64,000 nt of DNA from Rhynchopus euleeides (GCA_963210315.1 OY723238.1:1054001-1118000); one strand, 5' to 3'; counted from the first letter of the stretch, positions 42,397 to 54,032 are shown. The notes: a model not told the origin generated them from the letters alone. A program made the numbers and translations.

Positions 42397-43465
42397 TGTG
42401 TTGAGAGAGTGTGTGTGGGATGGCGTTGCGGGCGGTTGTGTCTTGCGGTAATGTGCTGTGAGGGGGTGGGGAGGGGGGGGGGGGGGGTGCGCCATCGCCG
42501 TTGCGGCCCGGTCGGAATCTACGCCCGTCTTCGAAAAATAAGACACACCCACCCCTTCCCCCCCCCGTCCCCAAACAAACCCATCACCACACCCGCTCCT
42601 TCCCGGCTGGAACCACATTTCCGGTTGTGGAGCACTGCTGCACAGGAATCACACGACCATCTGGACTTGTTCCGTACCTACAGGCAGCCTCCCGGTGCAT
42701 GGTGGCAGGGAGGTACATATACAAGCCAGAACTCATCGAAGACCTGGCTAATGCCACCTACATAGCGCCTGACACCCACCGGATGACGTGGTTGGCAAGC
42801 AACATGCATTGCAACCCTCAGATGTGGTGTGTTGGGGCATTTTCTTTTCCAACCTCCCACACAGTGGCACTGTCCGGTACCAAACGGTGGCACAAAATTT
42901 AGGTACCCCAATTCGGGCACCTGAGGTGCCCGGAATGGTGGAAAAGTGGGGTTCGATGGGTTTCCGGACCGATCTGGGGGGGTTTGGAGGGTTTACGGGG
43001 GCTTTGGGGCCTCTGCGCCGGTTTTTTGAAAAATCGTGTTTGTCACCCCCATTTGACCCCCCCTAGGCATGGGCCCCCAAACATATTTTTCATAAACATA
43101 TATTTTTGCCAAAAATATGTTTCATTTTCGCATAAAAACATACATTGGGCGTTATTCCGTTACCAGTAACGGTAATAACGTTATTTTTGCGTTATTTTTT
43201 GACCCCAAAAAAGGCAGCATTTCCCGGTGAATCTGACCCGAAACTCGGGTCCCTACCCCCCCTAAAAGAATTTTCTTGGGTAAAATATCACTCCAGGGGG
43301 CCACTCCGTGATGTCAAAAAATTGGAAAACGTTTTCTCCTAAAATAACGCGTTATTTTTCCGTTATTTTCATGAAAACTTGCGTTATTCGGACAATTTTG
43401 CGGGCGGATGGTGTAGTTTTTGGTGGAGATGGCTCCAGAATACCCCCCTGGGACCATTTTTTGGA
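42397..43465. other. Gene-poor region, possible mobile-element debris
   Basis: A plus-strand frame at 42570-42902 (with KPELIEDLANATYIAP) looks less random than most but has no match I recognise. At 43149-43190 and 43340-43395, CGTTA/TAACG words repeat (for example ACCAGTAACGGTAATAACG), as seen at subterminal regions of some DNA transposons. The sequence CCCCTAGGCATGGGCCCCCA near 43068 recurs inverted and diverged near 51650. Confidence 0.4.
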
Positions 43466-43467
43466 TA

Positions 43468-44207
43468 CAGTTGTCCAACAAACATTGGTGGGGTAAAAAT
43501 GTTGGTGGGGTAAAAACATTGGTGGGGTAAAAACTAAGGTGGATTTCAGGATTTCTCAGAGCTAAGGTGGGTTATTACCCCACCAATGTTTTTAACCCAC
43601 CGATGTTTTTACCCCTAGGCAGCAGAACACAATGCAGATTTTTTCAGAACTGTGGTGGGTGGGGTGAGTGCCTCATACGTCGCACGGTGCCTACGCGATC
43701 ACAGTGTGGTTGAGGCGTGGGCTGGTTGGGAGGCGGGGCGTGTGGGAGGGGGCGGGGGGTTGGGGACGGCTATCTTGCAAAGCGCAGCTCTCCTCAGCAT
43801 CAGCAGAACAGCAGGTACCGACACAGGGTACGGAATGCAATGGCGTATACACTTCTGGTTACTGGTGTCGGTACCTGCTGTTCTGCTGGTGCTGATGAGA
43901 GAGCTGCGCTTTGCAGGATAGCCGTCCCCAACCCCCCGCCCCCTCCCACACGCCCCGCCTCCCAATCAGCCCACGCCCCCAACCAAACTGTGATCGCGTA
44001 GGCACCGTGCGACGTATGAGGCACTCACCCCACCCACCACAGTTCTGAAAAAATCTCCATTGTGTTCTGCTGCCGTGGGGTAAAAACATTGGTGGGGTAG
44101 CAACATTGGTGGGTTAAAAACATTGGTGGGGTAAAAACTAAGGTGGATTTTAGGATTTTTTGGAGCTAAGGTGGGTTTTTACCCCACCAATGTTTGTTGA
44201 ATGACTG
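43468..44207. mobile_element. 740-bp palindromic MITE with CAGT ends and TA target duplication
   Basis: The left end reads CAGTTGTCCAACAAACATTG and the right end is its near inverse complement. Both are flanked by TA (43466-43467, 44208-44209), the hallmark of Tc1/mariner-type insertion. The two halves mirror each other across the element, with the centre near 43845. Subterminal ATTGGTGGGGTAAAAAC words repeat on both sides. Non-coding. Confidence 0.88.
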
Positions 44208-44209
44208 TA

Positions 44210-45310
44210 ATAACGCACGGACATGTCGAGTTTCGTGAAAAAATCATGTTTTTTGGCTTTTTCAAGGCAAATACTGCAGAAACCCCTGCAACCTTGCAGC
44301 ATCCAATGTTCCTGGAGTGAAATTTGGAGTGAAAATCACTCCAAAATCACTCAGTGTGGACGCAGAAGTGAATCCTTCAGGAATACACCCGCACACCTCA
44401 CATTGGCGGTGTATAAACCACCTGATATTTTTACTCGTTACGAGCGACGAAGTAGCGCGAAGTAGCGACGTGCCCATTTTTTCCCGGTCCGTTCTAAAAT
44501 AGTTACGTTCCAAAAGTCCGTTACTGGTGCTGTCAAAGACGCTTCGCACAATATACGCACGAACTACCCAAAGTACGCTCGGGCTACGCACGAAGTACGC
44601 AGGAACTACGCAATTTGAACTTTCTTGCACCCCCCAGTCATTATTTGCACGCACTCCAGGTCCCATATTTGCACCAGTGCAAATATGAGACCTGGAGTGC
44701 AAATATGAGGAATTTCCGAGTTCGTCGTGATGTGCAAAACATGACTGGGTTGTGCAAGAAACCATCATCTGCACCCCGTATCGGCCTCAATTGCACCCTC
44801 GTGCAGGTAAAAAAAGGCCTCGGGCCTCCGGCCCTCGGACCGTTTTTTAATTACGCACACGACCTTCGCGCGGAAAGTGTCATTCAGCCCTGCCAAACGT
44901 GCTCTACACACCACCCCCTTCATCAGGCAAGTGGGTTTGTAAGGGTGTGTGGAAGCGTCAACGCTCGGGTGCAGGAAATTTACATTTTGGTCGCAAATGG
45001 CGTTACACATGCACTATGCACAACGTGTGCACGATTTCGGCAGAACTACGCACAACCAACGCAATTTGGACCTTTCAACAACACCATTCACGGTACTTCG
45101 ATTTTGGGTGGGAAAGATGGGGCAAGGAAGTGGCAAAAACTGCGAAGAAGGTCGAAAATTTTCACATTTTCATCAGAAACCATATTCAACGGATTCCAAT
45201 TTTCGGGTGAAATCAAGCAGGTTGGCACAATGGCTCATGTTCACCCAAAAATGCACCTACCAAACCTCTTTTGCTTGATTTTTGGGACGGCATGGGTGAT
45301 CCAGAGGCCA
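44210..45310. other. Gene-poor region with a near-perfect long hairpin
   Basis: At 44651-44700 two 24-bp arms (GCACTCCAGGTCCCATATTT and on to GCAC) pair with one mismatch across a 2-base loop. Upstream, ACGCACGAA/TACGC words repeat irregularly at 44530-44615. No gene supported; frames on both strands lack features. Confidence 0.55.
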
Positions 45311-45389
45311 CACGGTGGACTCCAGCGGGGGTAGGGTAACCCTTTTCGGGAGTCTCAACTAGGGGGAGTCCAACTCCCGCTAGCGGGAG
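45311..45389 (+). repeat. Direct repeat flanking a short ORF, left copy
   Basis: It begins CACGGTGGACTCCAGCGGGG and ends with the 16-bp palindrome CTCCCGCTAGCGGGAG. The right copy, at 46069-46163, differs by an indel of about 15 bp. Extra CTAGCGGGAGTC words continue to 45412. Confidence 0.88.
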
Positions 45390-45539
45390 TCTGACTCCCC
45401 CTAGCGGGAGTCTTTTCACCTATTTTCACTCATTTTTCCCATGATACCTATGCAATGTGGCACTCGTCACTGAAGTACAGCCACACCAAACGAAACGGAC
45501 GTTTCCACCCATCCCAGCTCGCAGACCTGATTCACAAAA

Positions 45540-45920
45540 ATGGGGAAGACGACAACGAAGCCGGCAGCGAAGCCGGCGGCAAAGTCGATTAAGAAGAAGA
45601 AGAGCGCAGAGAGTCCCGAGGCTGCGGAGGCGACGAACATTGTGCATGATTTTTGCACGGCCTTCCCTGTTAAAAAAGGGGGCAGTGTGCTGACACTGGG
45701 ATCCATTAGAAGGCTCCTAGCAACGGTGTTGAGCAAGGAGCTCCACAAGCACAGCACCCAGGTGGCCAACGCAATCATCGCCATGTCTTCCCTGACATGG
45801 ATAAGTTCGCTGTCAGGGAAGTCGCAACGATGCGGAAGGAGGGCGCTCTCCGTCATATACAAGGTGGAGGCGAAGTATGGCAAGGTGCAGGATACAAACG
45901 TGTCGTCGGGGGCAGCCTGA
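45540..45920 (+). CDS. Short lysine/alanine-rich protein, possibly histone-like
   Basis: 126 residues starting MGKTTTKPAAKPAAKS, with a basic N-terminal tail and then a helical region with TLGSIRRLLATVLSKELHKH. The spacing TLG...VL..EL.KH recalls the C-terminal helices of histone H2B, but the rest does not fit and I would not assign it. It is bracketed by direct repeats (45311-45389 and 46069-46163) and lies on the strand opposite to the gene cluster, inside a transposon-rich island, which suggests element cargo or a captured gene. Confidence 0.4.
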   Translation: MGKTTTKPAAKPAAKSIKKKKSAESPEAAEATNIVHDFCTAFPVKKGGSVLTLGSIRRLLATVLSKELHKHSTQVANAIIAMSSLTWISSLSGKSQRCGRRALSVIYKVEAKYGKVQDTNVSSGAA

Positions 45921-46068
45921 AGCCGCGAATGATCGCGACACGGGCGAACGGCTTGGCACCGTGGGTCTGGATAGATGCTGGAGTTCGGCCGGGTGAAACC
46001 GGAAGTCGCAGCAAAATTTGCCCCCCCAGATTTCTTCCTCAAACCCACCCGTGGGCTGATCCGGCCTT

Positions 46069-46163
46069 GCACGGTGGACTCCAGCGGGGGTAGGGTACCA
46101 CTACCGGGTTTAACCCTTTTCGGGAGTCTCAACTAGGGGGAGTCCAACTCCCGCTAGCGGGAG
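46069..46163 (+). repeat. Direct repeat flanking a short ORF, right copy
   Basis: Same sequence as 45311-45389 with about 15 extra bases (CCACTACCGGGTTT region), ending in the same CTCCCGCTAGCGGGAG palindrome. The pair has a 758-bp period. Confidence 0.88.
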
Positions 46164-46185
46164 TATAGATCAGCAGTGGGCAACA

Positions 46186-47322
46186 ATGAGGCGATGCGGG
46201 GGGCGAGGGCACCGATGCTCACTGTGCGACATCCCAGAAGAACGCTGGTATCAACAGGTGCATCGATACCCGCACCTGACTCTCTCTGAGATGAAAGAGG
46301 CTGGCTACCCCTCCCTCTTGGCAGGTGTGCTTCCCAATGCCCGCTACGTCACCCCAGCACTCCATGACTGCAAGGGGCTCGCCATGCGGCTGATCAGGGT
46401 ACTGGATGAGACAACAAAAAAATATTCGACAAGACCTGTACAAACCTTGCACTGAATGTGTCGCAGAATGGGACAGGTGCTCAGTTCCGGAAGGTCGTGC
46501 TTGCCTGTCACAGGACACACCTACAAGGGCTTGTTCCGCTACCTCTTTGTCTCCCTTGCAGACCTCATGCATTTCCGGTATGCAGACATCCCCTGGCACT
46601 TCTGGGGATGCAAGGATGAGTCAGCCCGGATTCCCTTCTTGCGTGCTCGGATCTCAGGGCATATATTTCACTGGTTGATGGAGCATGCCGAAAAGGGATC
46701 AACGCGCAATGCCTACGTACACAGTCTCCATCATTGGTGGGCTCCAGAAGATGCAGTGCCTCTGCAGAACAACGACGAATTTGAAGAAGCAGAGAACGGA
46801 CATCGCAAGAAAGATGCCGTTACAATCGCCAGCTCCGCAACTTACGAGAGAGATCTTGCGATGGCAGAAGAGAAGCGGCGCGCATCGGGCATGCCTTGGA
46901 AGGTTGCGCACCTGTCGCAGGACGGGATCCTCGGGTATAGAGAAGTCATTCTGTGTCCGTGTCTGCACACCCGACACGCTCATAGATTGGCTGTGTATGT
47001 TCTTTGCACACAGTTGACACAGCTGCAGAAGGGGTTTGTGCACTGCAACACACAGGACTTCGTTGAACCCATCAGCGCGCCCTACTTCCTGTCCCGGTTC
47101 CCCGAAGGACACCGCAAATTATCGCTCTGCTTGTGCAAAATGCCAATCCCGCTGGGGGCGACTTTCACACCATTCGTGTCATCCGAGGCGACTTTGAGCA
47201 CGCTTGACCAACGCGCACAGCAGGAGGGGGATGACAGTTCTGACGAAGAAGATGAGGCCTGCAGGATGGCTTGTCTTGCCCAAGGTGTAACACAACTACG
47301 ACAGGCGATGGCCGCACTTTGA
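46186..47322 (+). pseudogene. Plus-strand gene broken by one in-frame TGA, unknown family, probably mobile-element derived
   Basis: A single frame is open from 46186 to the stop after 47319 except for one TGA at 46453-46455; the next codon is ATG. The first part (89 residues) has a CSLC motif and HDCKGLAMRLIRVLDE; the second (288 residues) has YKGLFRYLFVSLADLMHF, FLRARISGHIFHWLMEH and an acidic tail (EGDDSSDEEDEA). Composition looks like real protein throughout, so this is either a recent nonsense mutation or a recoded stop. I do not recognise the family. Strand and setting differ from the host genes. Confidence 0.6.
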
Positions 47323-47485
47323 CACCTCAAATTCTAACCGCTCACCTCCGCAGGTGCAGCCGCTACCAGGAGGATAGGTAGGTAGTCCAGAGTCCGGGGA
47401 AACTGACAGAAGCAAAACAAGCCCCTCCCCATCCCTCTTCCACCATGATTTTACCCCCCACGCCAGTAGACTGTAACTATATCAT

Positions 47486-48955
47486 GGAGGATCCTTGAAA
47501 TCGGTAGTGGACAGTAGCGGACAGGGCGGACATTTCCTTGTGGAAAAGGTGCCCGAAAAAAAAATTCGAAAAGGTCCCCCTTACAGAATTAGCCTTTTTT
47601 CAAAAAATCGGAAAATTTCGGACCGCAATTTGTACCCAAGAAAGTGCCGAATTTTCGGACTTGGTCCGATTTGAACGATTTCCGTGCCTCTTGCAACCCG
47701 GGGGGCTGCTGTTTCGGGTTCTTCCGGTGGCACATGCTGGGGTGTCAGGACAGGGAATCCTGCTCGCTGTACCCGGTGATCCCTGACGCAGCCAGGACGT
47801 GGAGAGCCTTGGAACCCTGGTTGAGGCCTGTAACACCCGGCCTTCCTGCCACTTGTGGCATTGTGGAGTGGAGGTGGTTATGGAGAAGGTTCTCTCTCCG
47901 TCCGGTCGAGCACAACCGTCCTCTCCAGCCAGGGGTCATCTACTTTCCAAACAAGGGCCAGGAACATGCTCAAACAAACTAATTGATCAGAAAATCTGGC
48001 TTGCCGTGGAATCATTGAGCAAAATTTGGGGAGTGATTGGTGCCCCATTGCTGCGTATGACATGTCCATTTTTGACGATTTTTGGGCAGAATTTGGTGCG
48101 TGGGACCTTTCGATTTTCATGAATTTTTCGGAATTTCGTGGGGACCGGTACCCCATTTGAGGGCCAAAAATCTCATTTCCGAGGCCTGGGAATGGTCGCA
48201 GTGGCCTCAGATGTCCAAAAACGTTCAATTGACCTCTCCTCGAAAAAAAATTCGAAAGGTCCCCCCTACTGGCACCCCGGATTAGGACATGTCTCTGGGG
48301 GTGTCCGGGGGGCATTTTTGGCCCATTTTTGGCTGGGGAAAATGGGCCATTTTTCACGATTTTTTCGGTTTTTTGTCCGGACCGGCACCGCATTTGAGGG
48401 GCCAAAATCTGATTTCCGAGGCCCGGGAATGGTCGCAGTGGCTTCATTTGGCCAAAAACGTTCAATTTACCCTTCTCCAAAAAAAAAATTCGAAAGGGTC
48501 CCCCTACAAATCGCCGGTCTTAGGAGCAAAAAAATTGGGCACCCAGATTTCAAAAATTTTCAAACTATTTTCTGGACCAAAAATCAAACTATTGAGGTCC
48601 TGGCCGGACATGTCCGGGGGGGGGGGGGGGTCAAAATTGGATTTCCCGAATTTCCGGGTCCGGACATGTCCGCCCGGACATCCGGACACCAGAAAATGTC
48701 CGCCCGGACATGTCCGCCCTGTCCGGGGCGGACATTTCTGGATGTCCGGATGTCCGGGCGGACATGTCCGGGCGGGAAATTCGGGAAATGTCCGGGGGGG
48801 GGGGGGGGGGGGGGGGGGGGTCAAAATTGGACCCGGACATCCGGACACCCGGATTTCCGGGTCCGGGCATGTCCGCCCTGTCCGCCCTGAAATCGCCTAA
48901 GGGGCCGGGGGAAATCCAGGAAATTCGGGAAATCCAGGAATATGAAGAATCCTCC
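47486..48955. mobile_element. GGAGGAT element, copy 2
   Basis: 1,470 bp with ends GGAGGATCCTT and AAGAATCCTCC. Nearly identical to the copy at 13678-15521, lacking its roughly 375-bp extra segment and carrying G-runs (near 48617 and 48795-48820) instead. It has dense CGGACATGTCCG-type palindromes at 48603-48790. No clear target duplication here (left flank CAT, right flank TTT). Confidence 0.85.
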
Positions 48956-49093
48956 TTTATATTTTGGAAATATTTTGAAAATATTTCGAAAATATTTTTA
49001 TATTTCGGAAATATTTTGAAAATATTACAAACATAAAAAAATATGTTGAAAATATTCCAAACATAAAAAAATATTTTCAAAAATATATAAATA

Positions 49094-49438
49094 CCGTATA
49101 CGTAAATATTTTGGAACGTAAATATTATGGAACGTAAATATTATGGAACGTAAATATTTTGGAACGCTGGTGGGTTGGCGTTCCAGATTTTTTTCGTTCC
49201 ATAATATTTACAGGGCTTTCTGCGACTCGGGGACTTGGACCAGGTGATCGGACGGCATACAGAGTCCCTGACGGGACCTACTCGTGCACTTTTCGCGCGA
49301 TTCCTGACGCAAGCCGTCCTCACCACCGAGTCCCCAACTGGCCCTGTAAATATTATGGAACGTAAATATTATGGAACGGACCGGCCAAAAATGGGCCCGT
49401 TCCATAATATTTACGTTCCATAATATTTACGTATACGG
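49094..49438. mobile_element. 345-bp MITE with CCGTATACG ends and TA target duplication
   Basis: The termini CCGTATACGTAAATATT are inverse complements and both flanks are TA (49092-49093, 49439-49440). GGAACGTAAATATTATGG words are repeated in tandem near both ends. The ends resemble those of the element at 13391-15622 (CCGTATTCGG), so both belong to one family type. Confidence 0.85.
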
Positions 49439-49440
49439 TA

Positions 49441-49740
49441 TGTTGGAAAAAACCTTCCTAATCCGGCGATTTATAGGGGGACCCTTTTCGAATTTTTTTT
49501 TGGGGAAGGGGTAAATTGAACGTTTTTGGCCATTTGAAGCCACTGCGAGCATTCCCGGGCCTCGGAAATCAGATTTTTGCCCCTGAAATGCGGTACCGGT
49601 CCGGACGAAAATCCGAAAAATTCGCGCCAAAAAATGACCCCCGAAGCTGCGGTCTGGGTCCAAAGGATTTGTGCCAAGGGCCGTTATGGACACCCCGTAA
49701 ACCCTTCTGGGACCAAAAAGTGCACGAAAGGGGTTAAAAC
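49441..49740 (-). repeat. Inverted, diverged fragment of the GGAGGAT element
   Basis: From about 49451 to 49615 the sequence is the inverse complement of the interior of the GGAGGAT element (compare 14575-14715), including the AACGTTTTTGGCCATTTGAA block, but with many substitutions. It is an older relic. Confidence 0.7.
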
Positions 49741-49983
49741 GGCCTAATTCGTTGATTTGTTGCATTTCCCAGCCAAAAATCGATTTTTTGGCTTGGCGAG
49801 TAGTTGGCGAAAATCGCGAAAAATCCCAAAAATATCGATTTTTCACAGAGGCCCAAAAACGTGTTCCTGGGTGGAAAATGGGACCAAAAACCGGGTTCTG
49901 GCCATTTCTGGGTGGTTTTTCGGGGTTTCCAGACAATGTTCGCCATTTTTCTGCCCGAAACCCCAGCCTGCTTGCATACACGT

Positions 49984-50141
49984 TAAGTCGAATAAATTAG
50001 ACATAAGCAGAAGAGCAACATCATCATGTTCGTGAGAATGTCACCCCCCAAGCGGAGGCCGAGGGTGACATTCTCTCGGGGTACCCTAGGTAAGTCTAAT
50101 AAACTAGACATAACCAGAAGACCAACATCATCATGTTCGTG
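49984..50141. repeat. 51-bp direct repeats separated by a perfect 13-bp hairpin
   Basis: 49984-50034 and 50091-50141 are 51-bp copies (start TAAGTC.AATAAA.TAGACAT) with a few mismatches. Between them GAGAATGTCACCC (50034-50046) and its exact inverse complement (50063-50075) form a stem with a 16-base loop. Confidence 0.85.
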
Positions 50142-51708
50142 CTAGCACTTTGTGCGCCAAAAAACAGGTTACGCTCTTCATTTGGCTGCGTTCAACGAAA
50201 AAAAGACACTTCTTTCTGGAGTTTAGCTAGCACGATTCAGTTGGTCAAATCATTTGTCTGGTTTCTTCTGCCCCCCACCCCCGTGCAAGGTCATGTGCCC
50301 CATCCCATCGCTTGTTGTCTTGATTGCAGGGCTCCGCACTTTTTTGCTGTGCATGCTTGCGCTTCTCGCCTCCACACACCACCCTGGGGGGAGGGACAGA
50401 GGGCGGAGGGGGCTACACACTTACACAACCGATTCGGTCAAACAATGCCACGTCATCCCCATTGGGGTCCTGGACCGCGGCCTCTCTCCCAGCGAATTGG
50501 TGTCGTCATCAGGCAGGCTAAGTAGTTGTCTACACAGGACATTGGTTTTAAGGGGGGTCTGAGTTCTGCGGAACTGGCTTCAAGGGACGCCCCCTCGTAA
50601 TGACTGGGTGGATGGAGCCAAGTAATACCAGGTGGTCGGACACCGGAACTCTCGGCATTTATTAGTCGCGGGAACTGTGTCCGTGTGGTCGGGTGTGACC
50701 CCTTCCGATTCCACTGATTCCACTCTTGAACATGTAGTGTTGAAAGATACTTGGTGTTCTGATGTTTTACAGGGTACTTGACAAAGGAAAGAGGGTGGTC
50801 AGTCTTGTGATCCACCCTGAATCCTTCCTGTGAGCAGCAGATCCACAACACCTCGACTTCTTTCAGCGGCTGTATTGATATTGCCTGACACAGCAAACAT
50901 GATTCAATTGGAGGAACAAGCCTCGTACACCAGCGGCCCAAAAGGTGGATTTCATGTATGGTTTTAGGATTTCCCTTACTACTGATGGTGTAGAGACTAC
51001 AAAGCCTGACCTGATGACGCCGCCATGAACCTGGGAGACACGCCGCGTGAGAAGGGACCTCGGTGCGGGGTGGCGTGAAGATCCTGCCTGAGTGCCCTCG
51101 TCGGGACCCGCGGTAAACCGTGGCGTTCCCCCCGAGGCAAGTCCAGGACGAAGGTTGCAGATAACCGCTGCACCTCTTCGTCCGAAAGGAGCTCACAGGA
51201 TAGGGGAACTGCCCACACCCCACTCACGACAGTGTATCCGAAAGGTGCACTGCGCGTGTGGTGGCGGTGTCGGGTCCAGACCCACCTCGTTCCCCCATGC
51301 CCGTCAGTTGTTGCCCCTGCAGGGGTGGCTGCTGTCTGGCATGGGGGGCGCCCTCCCTGCCTTGCAAGGAAAAATGTAGAACGGCATGCTGCCCGTTTCT
51401 TCATTTTTTTACCTTGCCTGGCAGGGGGGGGCCCACCCTCACGGGGGGAAAAAGAGGAACGGCATGCTGCCCGTTCACTCTTTTTTCCTCCCGTCGTGGG
51501 TGGGCCCACTTCCGGCCATAAAATTGGCCGGAAATTTTTTTCAGCAAAAAATCCATTTTTTGCTGAAAATAGAAAAAATATTTTTGAAAATATTTTTTGA
51601 AAGTTGCAAACATAAAAAAATATTCTGGAATATTCTGGCCCAAAACATATGTTTGGGGCACTATGCCTAGGGGGGGGGGGGGGGGGCACAGACACACAGA
51701 CACATCTA
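50142..51708. other. Gene-free region
   Basis: No gene supported. A GGAACGGCATGCTGCCCGTT word occurs near 51379 and again, in direct orientation, near 51453. A/T-rich self-complementary sequence at 51538-51600 precedes a G-run at about 51670-51686. Confidence 0.5.
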
Positions 51709-52319
51709 CACGGTGGGATCTTGTAAATTATACATGTATAACTACAAGTATAATACATGTATTATACATGTATAATACTTGCATGTCAACTATTATGCAT
51801 GTATAATACATGTATATGCCTGAAATATACATGTAAAATACATGTATATCAAGTAAAAATACATGTATAATACTTGCATGTCAACTATTATACATGTATT
51901 TTTACTTGATATACATGTATTTTACATGTATATTTCAGGCATTTACATGTATTTTACATGTATAATACTTGTCATGCAAGTATTATACATGTAAAATACT
52001 TGCATGACAAGTAAAATACTTGCATGCAAGTAAAATACATGTATAATACTTGCATGACAAGTATTATACATGTAAAATACATGTAAATGCCTGAAATATA
52101 CATGTAAAATACATGTATATCAAGTAAAAATACAAGTATAATAGTTGACATGCAAGTATTATACTTGTATTTTTACTTGATATACATGTATTTTACATGT
52201 ATATTTCAGGCATATACATGTATTATACATGTATAATAGTTGACATGCAAGTATTATACATGTATAATACATGTATATACTTGTAGTTATACATGTAAAA
52301 TTTACAAGATCCCACCGTG
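51709..52319. mobile_element. Palindromic TACATGTA-rich foldback element, copy 2
   Basis: 611 bp with the same CACGGTGGGATCTTGTAAAT ends as the copy at 10428-11119, flanked by TA on both sides (51707-51708, 52320-52321). It is shorter than copy 1 in the central CATGACAAGT repeats, as expected for slippage or deletion at the centre of a palindrome. Confidence 0.9.
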
Positions 52320-52321
52320 TA

Positions 52322-52875
52322 AACACTCGTCAAAGTGAAAATTTTCAAAAAGGATATCTGGGAAACAGCACAGACAACGCGATGATCCGCACAGGGTCTC
52401 TACCTACTCAAAACATGGTCACTGCACGCATGCGTCATCGACGCAAGGAAACGGAGGGGGGGGAGGGAGTACAAACGGGAAATGCCAGGCGCGCAGATGG
52501 CTCCTCTCATCATCCACACGCATTCTCGCTTGAGTCCCCTCACTCGTTCACCACACATCCACTTCCCCCCACAGCAAGTTTGCCGCGTGTTGCTGATTAG
52601 CGCAAGGCGTATCAGCAAGCTCTGATGCGACCCCCACCTGCCAACGCACACACAAAGGCGGCATTTGATGTTTTCAAATACATGGACGCAGAAAGAAAGC
52701 GGCGCATGCAGCGGCTTTCCCTAACAGATGGTGGGGACGGGGGCAAGGAGGGGGTCAACAGCCCGGCACAATACGAGAGTGGGCGAGAGCTGGCACGCGT
52801 GTGAGGGTCAGGGAAACCTCCGACACTGCTGAGCGACAAGACCTCTGCGCTGGAAGAAGCACACCCGCAGTGCGA
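52322..52875. other. Intergenic region
   Basis: No gene supported; probably the 3' flank of the dehydrogenase-domain gene and leftover repeat-island sequence. Confidence 0.45.
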
Positions 52876-53995
52876 TCAGAAGAACCCAAGCGCCCACATC
52901 GGCTTCGACGTCTGCATTGCGAAGGAGGCAGGGTGGCGGTGATGACATCACAGCAGTGCGACACCCCCCACACCCTTGATGTTACCCTAAGCTGGCTCCC
53001 CCCCCCCCCCCCCGCAGTCCTGAGCGAAGGCCCCTAATACCCCGCCACTCCCTCCCCTCCCCTCGACAAATCCGCCAGACAACAACCACCCCTCTCCTCC
53101 CAACACACTGCACTGCATACCTGGAGCGCATTGTCGTAGTGATGCTCTGGCGCACCTGGGCAGGTAAGGGACCGCCCTGTGTCGCGCGGGCCGAGTGATA
53201 GGATGAATGGCATTGCAGCTGCCGCCCACTCTGTTGTGGAGATCGCCTCCGAGGAACGCTCCGTGCCCAGCAGCTCCGTGAGGCCACGCGTGTTGATGGT
53301 GCCGGGGTTCAGAGGGATGCAGGCGAGGTGCGACGGCAGCTCCTGAGCCACGCTCTTCGACAGGCCCTCCACAGCCCACTTCGCCGCACACAGCGCCGAG
53401 TGGCCGCCCACGGTGGTCCGGCCCCAGTTGGAGGTGAAGTTGACCAACACACCCTCGTAGCCCTGCTGCGCTTGCTTGAGAGGCGGCGACTTCATCAACG
53501 GCAGCAGCCCTCTGCACAGGTTGGCAGTCCCCTTCACGATGGTGTCGATCTGGCTGTCGAAGGAAGCTGCCGACATCTGCTCGAAGGCGGCAGGGGGGGC
53601 AGACACACCCACCGCGTTGATCACCACGTTTGGCGCGCCGTGGACAGAGGCGACGCGGGAGGCGAAGGCGTCGATGCCTTCGGAGTCCAGCACATCCAGG
53701 GCGTAGAAGTGGAAGTCCTTCAGCTCCGTCTTCATTGCCTTCAGCAGGCGCGAGTCGCGCCCCCCAGCCACAACCTTGTAGTTGTACATCGACAGGGGGG
53801 AGCTCTGGGGGGGCGCGTGGATGGCCTCACCCATCCACCGCACCATCGCCTCTGCCAGGCTGCCTGCGCTGACACCGATGATGCACACGATGCGGTCGGG
53901 TTTGTGCGGCACAGACATCTGCAGGTGCCGCGCAGTCGACACCACCGGGGCATCGTAGCCTCCGAAGGACGGCGGGGCGGGGTTGCGCGGGACGA

Positions 53996-54032
<37 letters not shown>

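Noticed and set aside
42501-42902. Plus-strand frame with protein-like C-terminal part
   Set aside because: No start context, no recognisable domain and a low-complexity beginning; noted only as possible element debris.
43149-44520. hAT-like outer element around the palindromic MITE, with CCAGTAACGG at 43161 and its inverse near 44519
   Set aside because: The ends match for only about 10 bp and no 8-bp target duplication is visible.
45467-46132. 221-codon minus-strand frame over the short basic ORF
   Set aside because: It crosses the direct repeat and lacks protein-like features, but which strand is coding here is not certain.
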